Shown here: piece by piece, positions 52,600 to 62,900 of the stretch
Layout of the letters: each line of letters opens with the position of its first letter
How positions within the stretch are numbered: position 1 is the first letter of the stretch
Notes under the pieces: generated by a model
The model's input: only the letters and a program-made list of their open reading frames with translations
What the model was told of the DNA's origin: nothing
Databases searched by the model: none
Position numbers and translations under genes: made by a program
Source: Sva-07 sp963743825
Lineage (GTDB): Bacteria; Actinomycetota; Acidimicrobiia; Acidimicrobiales; Ilumatobacteraceae
Assembly: GCA_963743825.1 (NCBI GenBank)
Contig: CAVURC010000019.1
Location: forward strand, 53,308 to 117,307
Direction of reading: 5' to 3'
Length of the DNA: 64,000 bases

Positions 52600-53817
52600 T
52601 CAGCAGACGGCGCGGACGTAGGGGTACGGGTTGACGGCTTGGCCGCCGCCGGGGTGCAACTCGAAGTGGAGGTGGTTGGCGGTGGTGTTGCCGGTGGCGC
52701 CGACGTAGCCGATCACTTCGCCCTGCGAGACGCTGCGAGATGACCCTTCCCACGCACTGAGGTGGGCGTAGAAGTATCGGGTTCCGCTGGCGCCGTTGAG
52801 CCAGACCGAGTTGCCGCCGAGATTGGTCGTCTTGAACTGGACCGAACCCGATTCGACCGCAACGAGCGGTGTGCCGCCGGGTGACATCATGTCGACACCC
52901 TCGTGGCTGCGACCGCCCGAACGGGCTGCTCCCCAGGTGTCGGCAAACGCCCGTGGCCCGGCGACCGGGCAGACGATGCCGCTGCCGGCGTTCGATGGCG
53001 GCGGGCTTTCGGGCGCCGGTGCAGGAGCAGGAGCAGCTGCTGCTACGCCCTGTGGCGCTGCGGCAGCGGCACCGCCAGACGAACACCGGACGAGTTCGAG
53101 GAGGTGACCTGTGCGGCGCTCGCCCGCTGGGCTGCCTGGCTTGCTGCAGATGCTGCCGCGGCAGCGTCCTGGTCGGCTCGGATCTTGCGCTGGCGTTCGA
53201 GCTCGCGTTGCACGGCCACGTCGTTCAGGCGCTGCTTCTCGATCTCGGCGAGCTCGACGACTTCGGCCTCGGCGGTCGGTCTTCAGGCTCTCGAACTGCT
53301 CGCGGGCCTGCACCGTTGCTTCCTGCTGGCGTTCGAGTTCGGCGCGCTGTTCGTTGACCTGCTTCATCGCGATGTCGAAGTCGTCGAGTTCGACGGAGGC
53401 TGCGCCGCGTGCGACGGATGCCTGTCGTTCGGCGGTGATGCCGGCGTTGGCCTGGTCGAGGTCGACCAGGAGGGGGATCGAAGTGCCCGAGTTGGCGAAG
53501 CTGCGCTGGGCATCGGCCTGCAGACTCGATCGCATCGATGCCGCCTGTGCTTCGACGGCGGCGAGCTGCTTCTCCGCCTCGACCACCTCGAGATCGAGCG
53601 TGTCGAGCTTCGATTCGGCGTCGAACATGGCCTGAGCGGCCGCATTGGCGCGATCGCGGGCGGCTTGGATCTCCTTGGCTGCTCGCACGGCCGCAGGGTC
53701 CTGTGCGGAAGCCGCGCCGGAGACGACGATGGGGCCGATCAGCGACAGCAGCACGATGGCGACGAGCGCGGCGAGTCCACGAGAGATCGATCGGCGATCG
53801 CGCCACGTCGTGGACAT
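52600..53817 (-). CDS. secreted M23 peptidoglycan endopeptidase with coiled coil
   Basis: A signal peptide (LAALVAIVLLSLIGPIVV...AASAQ) precedes a long coiled coil (about 45-250), a low-complexity Ala/Pro linker, and an LytM/M23 domain. The catalytic zinc motifs are SHEGVDM (H-x3-D) and NHLHFELH (H-x-H). Such proteins cleave cross-links or activate amidases during division. The nominal frame is open throughout, but residues of the second half of the coiled coil are encoded in another frame (AEAEVVELAEIEKQ, then VQRELERQRKIRAD), meaning two indels (near 53275 and in the low-complexity stretch near 53090). Corrected, the coiled coil is continuous. Confidence 0.82.
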   Translation of the reverse strand: MSTTWRDRRSISRGLAALVAIVLLSLIGPIVVSGAASAQDPAAVRAAKEIQAARDRANAAAQAMFDAESKLDTLDLEVVEAEKQLAAVEAQAASMRSSLQADAQRSFANSGTSIPLLVDLDQANAGITAERQASVARGAASVELDDFDIAMKQVNEQRAELERQQEATVQAREQFESLKTDRRGRSRRARRDREAAPERRGRATRARTPAQDPSRPGRCRGSICSKPGSPAGERRTGHLLELVRCSSGGAAAAAPQGVAAAAPAPAPAPESPPPSNAGSGIVCPVAGPRAFADTWGAARSGGRSHEGVDMMSPGGTPLVAVESGSVQFKTTNLGGNSVWLNGASGTRYFYAHLSAWEGSSRSVSQGEVIGYVGATGNTTANHLHFELHPGGGQAVNPYPYVRAVC

Positions 53818-53870
53818 GGGGGCAGATGGTAGCGGAATATGACGGTTGTATGACAGTCAGGTGACGACCG

Positions 53871-55574
53871 TCAGTCGGCCGGTGATCCGACCTCGTCCGG
53901 GTACGGGAACCAACGCAGGTGTTCGAAGTCGTCGTTCGTCTCCGGGTGTGAGCACGTGGAGGCCACCTCGACGCTCGCTGAATGGAGGAGCTCATGGGCA
54001 GCGGTCAGATGGCGGGCGAGGTCGATCGCCTCGCTGTGGCGCCGGTTCTCGAACGTCATCTCGCCCGAGTCGTAGGAGATCTCGTCGAGGCTCATCGAGG
54101 GCCCGCGGGTACCGAGACGGTGATGCCACAGGCCGCTGTCGGGTTCGAAGTCGTAGGCGCTGAGCAGCGACACCCCGTGCGAGGCGATCAGGTGCACGGC
54201 GTCGACGATGTAGTCGAACGTTGCGTCGTCGATGAAGTAGTTGAAGTTGACGCGTACCCAACCTGGCTTGATGCCCTCGCAGCCGCGGTTGATCTCACGC
54301 TGGAACTCGTGGGAACGGTCGAGGTCGATGCCGAGCAGGCGGTGGCCGTACGGCCCGGCGCACGAGCAGCCGCCACGCGATTGGATGCCGAACACGTCGT
54401 TGAGCAGGGCGACGACGAAGTTGTGGTGGAGGAACTTGTCGTCGTAGCGGATCACGAACGACACGATCGACAGGCGGTCGGCCTCGTGGCTGCCCAACAC
54501 GTTGATGTTCGCGTTCTTCGACCACGACGTGATCGCACGTCGGACGAAGTCGGACTCGCGGGCTTCGATCACGGCCGGACCAACGGCGTCCTTGAGCTGG
54601 AAGACGAGCCCGGCTCGGATCGATTCGATGATCGCCGGTGTCCCGGCCTCCTCGCGATGCTCGATCTCGGGGAGGTAGTCGTGCTCGGCTGTGCTCACGT
54701 ACCGCACGGTGCCGCCGCCGGGTACATCGGGGACCCTGTTGGTGAACAGCTCGCGTCGCGCCACGAGCACGCCGGGCGTTCCCGGACCGCCGATCAGCTT
54801 GTGCGGGGAGATGAAGATGGCGTCCTTGTAGGCCAGGTTGCCGTCGGCGCTCGACCCCATCTCGATCGGTACGTACGGTGCCGCCGCGGCATAGTCCCAC
54901 AGCGACAGTGCACGGTGTTCGTGCAGCAGTGTCGACACCGCGACGGTGTCGGTGATGATGCCGGTCACGTTCGACGCGGCCGAGAACGAGCCGATCAGGG
55001 TCGAACGGTCGGCGTGACGGATCAGCTCGCGCTCGAGATGTTCAAGACTGACGTGTCCGTCGGCGTCCTCGTCGATGATCACCAGGTCGGCGATCGACTC
55101 GCGCCACGGCAGCTCGTTGGAGTGGTGCTCGTACGGTCCGATGAACACCACCGGGCGATCCTCGGTTCGGATCGACGCACCGAACCCGTAGCGGTCGTCG
55201 AGTGCGGACGGAATCTTCAATCCCATGACGCCGACGAGCTTGGCGATGGCGTGGGTGGCCCCACTCCCGCAGAAGACGACGGCGTGCTCGTCGTGATTCG
55301 CGCCGACGCAACGAGCGATGATGCCGCGTGCTTCTTCACGCATGCGGGTCGTCTGCAGACCGGTGCCCGACGACTCGGTGTGCGTGTTGGCGTACAGCGG
55401 GAGCACGACGGCGCGGATGTAGTCCTCGATGAACGTGAGTGATCGACCCGATGCGGTGTAGTCGGCGTAGATGATGGGTCGGGGCCCGTACGGACCGTCG
55501 ATCACGTCGTCGCGACCGATGACCGAATCGCGCACGTAGGCGATCAATGCGTCGTTGCCGGACCCGGGTGACAT
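53871..55574 (-). CDS. long class V aminotransferase-fold enzyme
   Basis: This PLP enzyme of the class V aminotransferase/cysteine-desulfurase group has 567 residues, well above the usual 400. The Schiff-base lysine is in FISPHKLIGGPGTPG, and YADYTASGRSLTFIEDYI opens the fold. A cysteine-rich RGGCSCAGPYGHRLLG segment lies where SufS-like enzymes carry the catalytic cysteine, and the C terminus adds about 110 residues (EISYDSGEMTFENRRHSEAIDLARH among them). A desulfurase or C-S lyase function is possible. ATG 55574 diverges from the P-type ATPase gene only 43 bases away. Confidence 0.83.
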   Translation of the reverse strand: MSPGSGNDALIAYVRDSVIGRDDVIDGPYGPRPIIYADYTASGRSLTFIEDYIRAVVLPLYANTHTESSGTGLQTTRMREEARGIIARCVGANHDEHAVVFCGSGATHAIAKLVGVMGLKIPSALDDRYGFGASIRTEDRPVVFIGPYEHHSNELPWRESIADLVIIDEDADGHVSLEHLERELIRHADRSTLIGSFSAASNVTGIITDTVAVSTLLHEHRALSLWDYAAAAPYVPIEMGSSADGNLAYKDAIFISPHKLIGGPGTPGVLVARRELFTNRVPDVPGGGTVRYVSTAEHDYLPEIEHREEAGTPAIIESIRAGLVFQLKDAVGPAVIEARESDFVRRAITSWSKNANINVLGSHEADRLSIVSFVIRYDDKFLHHNFVVALLNDVFGIQSRGGCSCAGPYGHRLLGIDLDRSHEFQREINRGCEGIKPGWVRVNFNYFIDDATFDYIVDAVHLIASHGVSLLSAYDFEPDSGLWHHRLGTRGPSMSLDEISYDSGEMTFENRRHSEAIDLARHLTAAHELLHSASVEVASTCSHPETNDDFEHLRWFPYPDEVGSPAD

Positions 55575-55617
55575 CTCCCCAGTGAACCAGGTCGCGCCCG
55601 ATACTCTGCGGCGCCAG

Positions 55618-57954
55618 ATGCACTCATCGCCCGTCGCTCCCTTTGCGGGTCTCACCGAGGCCGAGGTCGAGTCACGCGTTGCCGCCGGGCAGGTGAACAT
55701 CGTGCCCGCGCCACCTGGCCGTTCGTTCGGTCAGATCGTGATCGCCAACACGTTCACGATCGTCAACGCCATCATCTTCACGCTGTTCGTTCTCGTCGTG
55801 ATCTCGGGAAACCCGAAAGACGGGCTGTTCGTCGGTGTCGTCATTGCGAACTCGGTGATCGGGGTGGCCCAGGAGGTGCGATCGCGCCGTGAGCTGCATC
55901 GTCTGGAGGTCATCACCGAACCCAGGGCGAACGTCGTGCGTTCTGGACGATCAGTGGACATCGCGACGGAGGAGATCGTCATCGACGACGTCGTGGAGCT
56001 TCGTCTCGGCGGTCAGGTGTCCGTTGACGGGCTCGTGTTGGAGTCGACCGGGCTCCGCCTCGACGAGTCGATGCTCACCGGCGAGTCGCTTCCCGTTGCG
56101 AAAGCGGTCGGCGACGAGGTGCGATCGGGGAGCTTCGTGGTCGCGGGCAACGGCCTCTTCACCGCCACGGCGATCGGTGCCGACAGCTACGCCAGCCGCC
56201 TGGCCACCGAGGCCAAGCACTTCGAGCCGGCGCAGTCGCAGCTGCGCGCGGGCGTCGACCGGATCCTGCGTTGGCTCACGTGGGTGATCCCGGTTGCGAC
56301 CCTCTTCTTGTTCCTGAACCTTCTTGCGAGCGAGGACGACTGGCAGGACGCGCTTCTCGGCACGGTTGCAGCCTCGGTGGCGATGGTGCCCGATGGGCTG
56401 GTGCTGTTGACCAGCCTGGCGTTCATGGCCGGCGTGATCGCGCTCGCCCGCCGCAATGCACTCGCCAAGCAGCTCTCGACGGTCGAGGTGCTGGCGCGAG
56501 TCGATGTGCTGTGTCTGGACAAGACCGGAACGATCACGACCGGCAACATCGGGTTCGCCGCGCTGCATCCGGCGCCGACCCGGTCCGAGGCGGAGGTGAC
56601 CGAGGCGTTGCGAGCGTTGGCGGCGGTCGACACGGTGCCCAATGCGACCATGGCGGCGATCGCTGCCGAAGTGGGTACCGAAACCATCTGGGAGGTCGAT
56701 CACGTCGAGCCGTTCGACAGCGAGCGGAAGTGGTCGGGCGCCTCGTTCGCCGATCGTGGCTGGTTCTACCTCGGCGCCCCCGACTTCCTGCTGCGTGCCG
56801 ACGATCCGCTGCGAGCGCTGGTCGAGACGCTCAGCATCCAGGGTCAACGACTGTTGGCCGTCGTGACATCGCCGGATGGCCCCGTCGATGGCGGCCTTCC
56901 CGCGGATGCCGCGACCCTGGCGATCGTCGAACTCGAAGACGAGATCCGCCCGGACGCTCCGGAGATCCTGGCCTACTTCGCTGAACAGCAGGTGACGCTC
57001 AAGGTGATCTCCGGCGACAACCCGGACACGGTTGCGTCGATCGCCCGACGAGCAGGGCTGGCGGTGGTCGGGGAACCGGTCGACGCCCGCGACTTGCCCG
57101 AGGCCATCGGCGATCTCGCCGAGGCGCTCGAGCAGTCGACGGTGTTCGGACGGGTGGCCCCGCAGCAGAAACAGGCCATGGTCAACGCCCTGCAGTCACT
57201 CGGTCACGTCGTCGCCATGACCGGTGACGGTGTCAACGACGTCCTCGCGCTGAAGGATGCCGATCTCGGCATCTCGATGGGGTCGGGCAGCGAGGCCACC
57301 AAGGCAGTTGCCGACCTCGTCCTCACCGACAACGCCTTCTCCAGCTTGCCCGCCGTGGTCAACGAGGGCCGCAAGGTGATCAACAACGTCGAACGGGTGT
57401 CGAAGCTGTTCGTCACCAAGACCTCGTACGCGGTGTTGCTGACGTTCGTCGTTGGCATTCTCGACAGCCCGTTCCCGTTCATTCCGCGACAGTTGACGCT
57501 GATCGGTACGTTCAGCATCGGTGTTCCCGGGTTCTTCCTGGCGCTCGCGCCGGAGGTCGACCTGATCCGCCCGGGCTTCCTGCGTCGGGTGCTGTGGTTC
57601 ACGGTTCCGGCCGGGATCGCCATCGGGTCGGCCACGCTGGCTGCCTACGAGGCGTCGCTCGAGATCACCGAACTGCCATTGGCCGAGGCACGAACGCTGG
57701 TCACGGTGACCCTGCTGGCTCTGGGCCTGGTGGTACTGGCGGTGACGAGCCGACCACTTCGCCCGTGGAAGGCCGGCCTCGTTGCGCTGATGGGGCTCAG
57801 CTACGCGGTCGTCTTCGCGGTGCCGTTCCTGCGGGACTTCTTCGAGTTGGAGCTGTTCTGGAGTGAGGCGTGGTGGTACTCGGCGGCGGCGGTGATCAGC
57901 GCCGGTGTCGTGGTCATCGCCATTCCCCGGATCACCCGCCCCATGCTCCGTTGA
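55618..57954 (+). CDS. P-type cation-transporting ATPase (CtpE-like)
   Basis: The P-type ATPase landmarks are in order: the A-domain TGES loop (SMLTGESLPVAK), the phosphorylation site CLDKTGTITTGN and the hinge TGDGVNDVLALKDADLG. The membrane motif MVPDGLVLLTS replaces the PEGL of calcium pumps by PDGL. Its 778 residues and C-terminal six helices resemble mycobacterial CtpE, a calcium-linked pump, so Ca2+ is the best guess for the ion. ATG 55618 is chosen over an earlier start because it follows the divergent promoter gap; an upstream start would run into the aminotransferase gene. Confidence 0.86.
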   Translation: MHSSPVAPFAGLTEAEVESRVAAGQVNIVPAPPGRSFGQIVIANTFTIVNAIIFTLFVLVVISGNPKDGLFVGVVIANSVIGVAQEVRSRRELHRLEVITEPRANVVRSGRSVDIATEEIVIDDVVELRLGGQVSVDGLVLESTGLRLDESMLTGESLPVAKAVGDEVRSGSFVVAGNGLFTATAIGADSYASRLATEAKHFEPAQSQLRAGVDRILRWLTWVIPVATLFLFLNLLASEDDWQDALLGTVAASVAMVPDGLVLLTSLAFMAGVIALARRNALAKQLSTVEVLARVDVLCLDKTGTITTGNIGFAALHPAPTRSEAEVTEALRALAAVDTVPNATMAAIAAEVGTETIWEVDHVEPFDSERKWSGASFADRGWFYLGAPDFLLRADDPLRALVETLSIQGQRLLAVVTSPDGPVDGGLPADAATLAIVELEDEIRPDAPEILAYFAEQQVTLKVISGDNPDTVASIARRAGLAVVGEPVDARDLPEAIGDLAEALEQSTVFGRVAPQQKQAMVNALQSLGHVVAMTGDGVNDVLALKDADLGISMGSGSEATKAVADLVLTDNAFSSLPAVVNEGRKVINNVERVSKLFVTKTSYAVLLTFVVGILDSPFPFIPRQLTLIGTFSIGVPGFFLALAPEVDLIRPGFLRRVLWFTVPAGIAIGSATLAAYEASLEITELPLAEARTLVTVTLLALGLVVLAVTSRPLRPWKAGLVALMGLSYAVVFAVPFLRDFFELELFWSEAWWYSAAAVISAGVVVIAIPRITRPMLR

Positions 57955-57957
57955 CGG

Positions 57958-59212
57958 TCAGCGGTTGAGGAGCACCGGGAGGTTGCGGGGGCCTCGCACC
58001 TGGCCGTTGGCCCAGGTGGTTTCGATGGACGTGTCGAGTGAGTAGTTCGGGAACGCCCGCAGCCACTCCTGCAGGGCGACCACCATCTCGAGCCGGGCCA
58101 GGTTGGAGCCGACACAGCGGTGGATGCCGAGGCCGAACGCGACATGGCGGTTGTTCAGGCGATCCATGTCGAACACGTCGGGGTGTCTCGAAGGCTGCGG
58201 GGTCGTGGTTGGCGGCCGGGAACGTGACGAGCATCTGGTCGCCCGGGTGCACCGGACAGCCGCCGATCTCGGTCTCGCCGATGACCTTGCGGGCCATGGT
58301 GACCGGCGCGTAGTAGCGCAGCACCTCCTCGTTCGCGGTGTTCCACAGCAGGTCGTCGTTGTCGACGGCGACGAGACGTTGCACTTCGTCGTTGTGCTGG
58401 GCGAAGTGCCAGAGGCCCGATCCGATCGCGCTCCACGTGGTGTCGATGCCGGCAACGATCAGCAGCCGGATGTAGCCGAGCTTGAGGTTCCAGTCGACCG
58501 GCTCGCCGTCGATCTCGGCGTTGGCGACGAGGGTGAGCATGTCGTCCTTCGGGTTCTCGAGCCGGTCGCGGAGCAGTGCGTCGATGTAGTCGCCCATCTC
58601 CATGGCAACGGCGACGCGCACCGTGTTGTCGCGCGGTGCCAGCTGGAAGTTGCGGTAGATCCAGTCGCGGAACATGTCGGCATCCTCTTCGGGCAGGCCC
58701 GTGAGGATGCAGATGCCGTGGACCGGGATGTGTTGCGAGTACTGCTCGGCGGCGTCGGCCGTGCTGGCTCCGTCGAGGTCGGCGATCAGCTTGCGGCAGA
58801 ACGTGCGCAACTGCGTTTCGAGCGGCGCGACCTTCTTCGGGCTGAACGCCGGCAGGAGCAGACGACGGTGCCCGTGGTGGTCGGGCGGGTCGGACGTGAT
58901 CGGCGGCGCCGGTGAGCGTGGTGCGTCCGGTCGTCCCACGTTGACCCAGATCGACGAGAAGTTGGTCGTGTCGTTGGCGACCGCAGCGACGGCTTCCATC
59001 GTGACCGGCATGAATGCACGGCCGTACCGCTCGGTCGTGGCGACCGGGCACTGCTCGCGCACCGAGTTCCAGATGTCGATCGCGTTCGGACCCCACTGAT
59101 CGTCGAGCCAGTCCCAGTCGGTCAACCAGTTGTCGACCGGTGGCATCTCCACGTGATCGCCCCCGTAGGCCATCTGCATCCCCCATTCCCGGCCACCGAT
59201 GAGCGGCCCCAT
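57958..59212 (-). pseudogene. cytochrome P450, frameshifted before the haem motif
   Basis: This is a bacterial class I P450. The I-helix motif is AGIDTTWSAI, the K-helix ExxR is EEVLRYYAPV, and the haem-binding loop is FGLGIHRCVGSNLARLE, but the last of these is in a different frame. The shift is near 58184-58187, where TGTCT appears to contain one extra base; removing it gives FEHPDVFDMDRL and continues to the stop. The corrected length is about 417 residues from ATG 59212 or 406 from ATG 59179. The substrate is unknown. The P450 lies beside the secreted repeat protein and the giant regulator, and may be under its control. Confidence 0.8.
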
Positions 59213-59312
59213 GGGCAAAGTTAGCCGCCGGACCGACCGTCGGCGGAACCGGCACCGTTCGGGAGTCCTGCCGATGCCGCCGTCGGCAACAGCGACGTCA
59301 TCGACGCACCCC

Positions 59313-59328
59313 CAACCGACGCGAGAGC
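59313..59328 (+). repeat. 16-bp direct repeat, first copy
   Basis: CAACCGACGCGAGAGC occurs here and again, on the same strand, at 59833-59848. The two copies flank the small secreted-protein gene, 520 bases apart. It could be a regulator-binding site used on both sides or the relic of a duplication. Confidence 0.5.
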
Positions 59329-59339
59329 GAATCGCTACC

Positions 59340-59660
59340 TCACGGCCGGCTCAGCGACGCAGGAGACAGACCGGTCAACCCGTTCGCCCTGGCGAACTCG
59401 GCGATGGCCGCGAGTTCGGCGGCACGGGCTGCGAATTCGCTCGACGTGAGTGACGCCGGTGACAATCCCGTCAGTCCGTTGGTGCGTGCGAACTCGGCGA
59501 TCGCTCGGTGCTCGTCGCTGTCCACGCGCAGCGTCGGCGATGATTGGTCAGCGTCGACCAGGGCGCCGACGCCGAGGACACCGGAGAGTGCTCCGGCGAC
59601 GACGACCGCGCTCACTGCCGTGACTCGACCGAATCGGGAATGGGTGTTGGGTTTGCTCAT
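59340..59660 (-). CDS. small secreted protein with a duplicated 20-residue module
   Basis: A signal-peptide-like N terminus (TAVSAVVVAGALSGVLGVGALV) is followed by two copies of the same module: AIAEFARTNGLTGLSPASL and AIAEFARANGLTGLSPASL, separated by TSSEFAARAAEL. The product has 106 residues. The strong SD GGAGGAGGACTCCC precedes ATG 59660. No family is recognised. The divergent neighbour is a membrane-spanning regulator with an extracellular ligand-binding domain, so a signal peptide precursor or ligand is conceivable, but nothing in the sequence proves it. Confidence 0.68.
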   Translation of the reverse strand: MSKPNTHSRFGRVTAVSAVVVAGALSGVLGVGALVDADQSSPTLRVDSDEHRAIAEFARTNGLTGLSPASLTSSEFAARAAELAAIAEFARANGLTGLSPASLSRP

Positions 59661-59832
59661 GGGAGTCCTCCTCCGCTCGGGCCCTCGAAATGTGGGCACT
59701 GCGATCACGGTCGCAAGTGAGCGTCGGAGACCGACCGGAGGATTGTCGAACAGTCGACCATGCCGCTGAGCAGGCACGATTCTGACTTTCCGACCGAACT
59801 CCGATCGTGTTCCGAGACGATCTCGTCATGCG

Positions 59833-59848
59833 CAACCGACGCGAGAGC
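59833..59848 (+). repeat. 16-bp direct repeat, second copy
   Basis: This is the second exact copy of CAACCGACGCGAGAGC. It lies 58-73 bases upstream of the giant regulator start, inside the divergent promoter region. Confidence 0.5.
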
Positions 59849-59893
59849 CCTGTCACCGCCATCGTCACGTCGAGCGGGCTCGCGACGTCCACC

Positions 59894-59899
59894 TACCAT
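59894..59899 (+). promoter_or_regulatory. putative -10 box of the giant regulator gene
   Basis: TACCAT lies exactly six bases before ATG 59906, as in the other leaderless starts in this window. No convincing -35 box is visible. The 233-base divergent gap also carries the 16-bp direct repeat and must drive the small secreted-protein gene on the other strand. Confidence 0.4.
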
Positions 59900-59905
59900 G
59901 GAATG

Positions 59906-62900
59906 ATGCGGTTCGAAGTGCTCGGGTCGATGCGGGTCGGCGCGGCGATCGGCGCGACCACGAGCACAGGTTCGCACGATGGCGGTGCTTCTCGCACCGA
60001 GCGCGAGCCATCGCTCGGTGGGCCGAAGCAACGGTTCGTGCTCGCGTGCCTCCTGGCCGAGCCGAACCGGGTCGTGTCGATGGACCGCATCGTCGACGGA
60101 CTGTGGGGGGACGATCCTCCCGAGACGGCTCGACACACCGTCCAGGGCTACGTCTCGGAGCTTCGCAAGACGGTCGGAGCCCTGCTCGAGCGCGATGGCT
60201 CGGGTTACCGCATCCGCGTCGATCGTCACACGCTCGACAGCCTCGATTTCGAGGAGCGTGTGGTCGACGCCCGTGCGCTCGCGCGGACAGACCCTGCCGG
60301 CGCAGCCGATGCCCTCGAAGCGGCGCTTGCCCTGTGGCGCGGGGCGGCGTTCGGGGAGTTCCCCGAGGGGGCGCGTGCAGATCGAGGCGGCCCGACTCGA
60401 GGAACTCCGCCTTGCCGTCATGGAGGAGTTGATGCAGGCGCGGCTCGATGCCGGCCAGCACGTCGACGTCGTCGCGGAACTCGACCGGCTCACGCGGGAA
60501 CATCCGTACCGTGAGGAGTTCCGAGCGCTGCACATGCTCGCCCTCTACCGGTCGGGTCGGCAGGCCGATGCGCTGCGGGCCTACCGGACGACTCGGATCG
60601 TGCTCGACGACGAGCTGGGCATCGCGCCGTCGCCGCGTCTGCGCAAGCTCGAGGGACAGATACTGCTCCAAGACCCCGATCTCGATCTTGCCGCGACGGG
60701 TCGGTCGGTCCCGTCGGCGATCGAGCGCTCCGTCGAGAATCCGTATCTCGGTCTCCGAGCGTTCCGCGAGGCCGATCACGCTCGCTTCTTCGGACAGGAC
60801 CAACTCGTCGACCGACTCGTCGCTCGTGTCGTGGGCGACGAGCGATTCACGGCGGTCGTCGGACCGAGTGGTTCCGGCAAGTCGAGCGCGGTGCAGGCAG
60901 GCGTGGTGCCGCGCCTGCGCGATGCCCATCCCGAGTGTGCTCATCGCGCAGATGCAGCCGGGGACGCGTCCGTTCGAGGCATTGGAGGCCGCGCTGCGCG
61001 AGATCCCCGAGATCGACCCGTCGGCCCTCCACGCTGCGCTGGCCGACGACAGCAGTGAGCTCGGGCACGTCGTGGCGCCCATCGACGGGTCGCATCGCCT
61101 GCTCCTCGTGGTCGATCAGTTCGAGGAGCTCTTCACGACCGTCGACGGGCCCGAGGCGAGTCGTTTCATCCGCCGTCTCGCACAGCTGACCGGCGACCCC
61201 GACGGACGTAGCCACGTGCTGGTGACGTTGCGCGCCGACTTCTACGACCGGCCGCTCGCGGATCCGCACCTCGGGCAACTGTTCGCCGACAACGTGGTGA
61301 ACGCCGTGGGGCTGGCACCGGACCAACTCGAATCGGCGGCGACTCTGCCGGCACGGCAACTCGACATCACCATCGAGCCGCGTCTCGTGGGCCGTCTCAT
61401 CGCCGATGTCGCCGGCCAACCGAACGCGCTCCCGCTCTTCCAGTACGCGCTGACCGAACTGTTCGACGCACGGGAGGGCTCCGTGCTCGATCTGGCGACG
61501 TACGAACGGATCGGCGGCGTGCGCAAAGCGGTCGCTCGGCGCGCCGAGTCGTTGTATGCCCAGCTCGACGCGGTCGAACAGGAGGCGGCGCGGCAACTCT
61601 TCTTGCGGATCGCCACCGTGTCGGGCGACATCGTCGGCCGACGGCGTGTCCCTGCATCGGAACTCGTCTCCCTCGACGTCGACGTCGTCGCGCTGCGGAC
61701 CGTGATCGACACGTTCGCCCGCTATCGGCTGCTGGCGCTCGATCGGGATCCGGCTACTGGCAGCCCGACGATCGAGGTCGCCCACGAGGCGCTGCTCGCC
61801 GAGTGGCATCGGTTGCGCGACTGGATCGACGAGCATCGCGACGACCTCACGAAGCAGGCGTCATTCGTCGTTGCGGTCAACGAGTGGGAGTCGTCCGGCC
61901 GCGATCGGGGATATCTCCTGACCGGCAGCCGGCTCGACGACTACGAGCGGTGGGCGGCGACGACCGGACTTCGTCTGACCGCGACCGAGCACGACTTCCT
62001 CGGCGCCGCCGTCGCAGCCCGAGACGCCGAACTGGTCGATCACCGACTGCGCGAGGACGAGCACCGACGACTGCGACGGCGATCCCGACGCCAACTGGTC
62101 GTCCTGTTCGCTGCGATCGCGGTGTTCGCCGGCGTGATCGCCTATCCGCTGCTGACGCCGGACGCATCACGAGGAACGGTGGTCGTGGCGCTGGAGTCAC
62201 CACGTGCCGACGGCAAGTTCGAAGAACTGCTCGCCCGCGGTGTCGAAGCCGGCGTCGCCGACTTCGGTCTCGACGCTCTCGTCATGGAGCCGCCCTACAC
62301 GGATCTCCCCGACGAGCTGAGGCGAAGCTGCCGCCGAAGGGCCGGCGCTGATGTTCGGGTCGTTCTTCATGCACGAGCGAGTTCGTGGCGATGGCCGCCG
62401 ACTATCCCGGACACGACCTTCGCCCTGATCGACAGCACCATCGTCGGTGAACTGCCGAATGTCGTAGGAGTCAACGCCGCAGTCGAACAGGGCTCGTACC
62501 TCGTCGGAGCCGCGGCGGCGCTCGAGACCGCGACGGGCAAGATCGGCTACATCGGAGCGAACTCGCAGCCCTTCATCGAGGCGTTCCGCGCCGGCTTCGA
62601 ACAGGGTGCCGTGGCTGCCGATCCCGACGTCGAGATCGTCGTCGAGCTCATCGATCGACCACCGGTCCCCGGATTGGACGGGAGCGGGGGCTACGTGAAC
62701 CCGGACCGGGCGCGCGAGATCGCGACTGCGATGTACGACGACGGTGTGGACGTCATCTTCGTGGCTGCCGGCGCTTCTGGTCAGGGGGTGATCGAGGCGG
62801 CGACGGAACTCAGTCGTCCCGACCGCAAGCTCTGGGCGATCGGCGTCGACACCGACCAGTACTTCGACATCTCCGACGGCTCAGCGGGACCACCTCCTGA

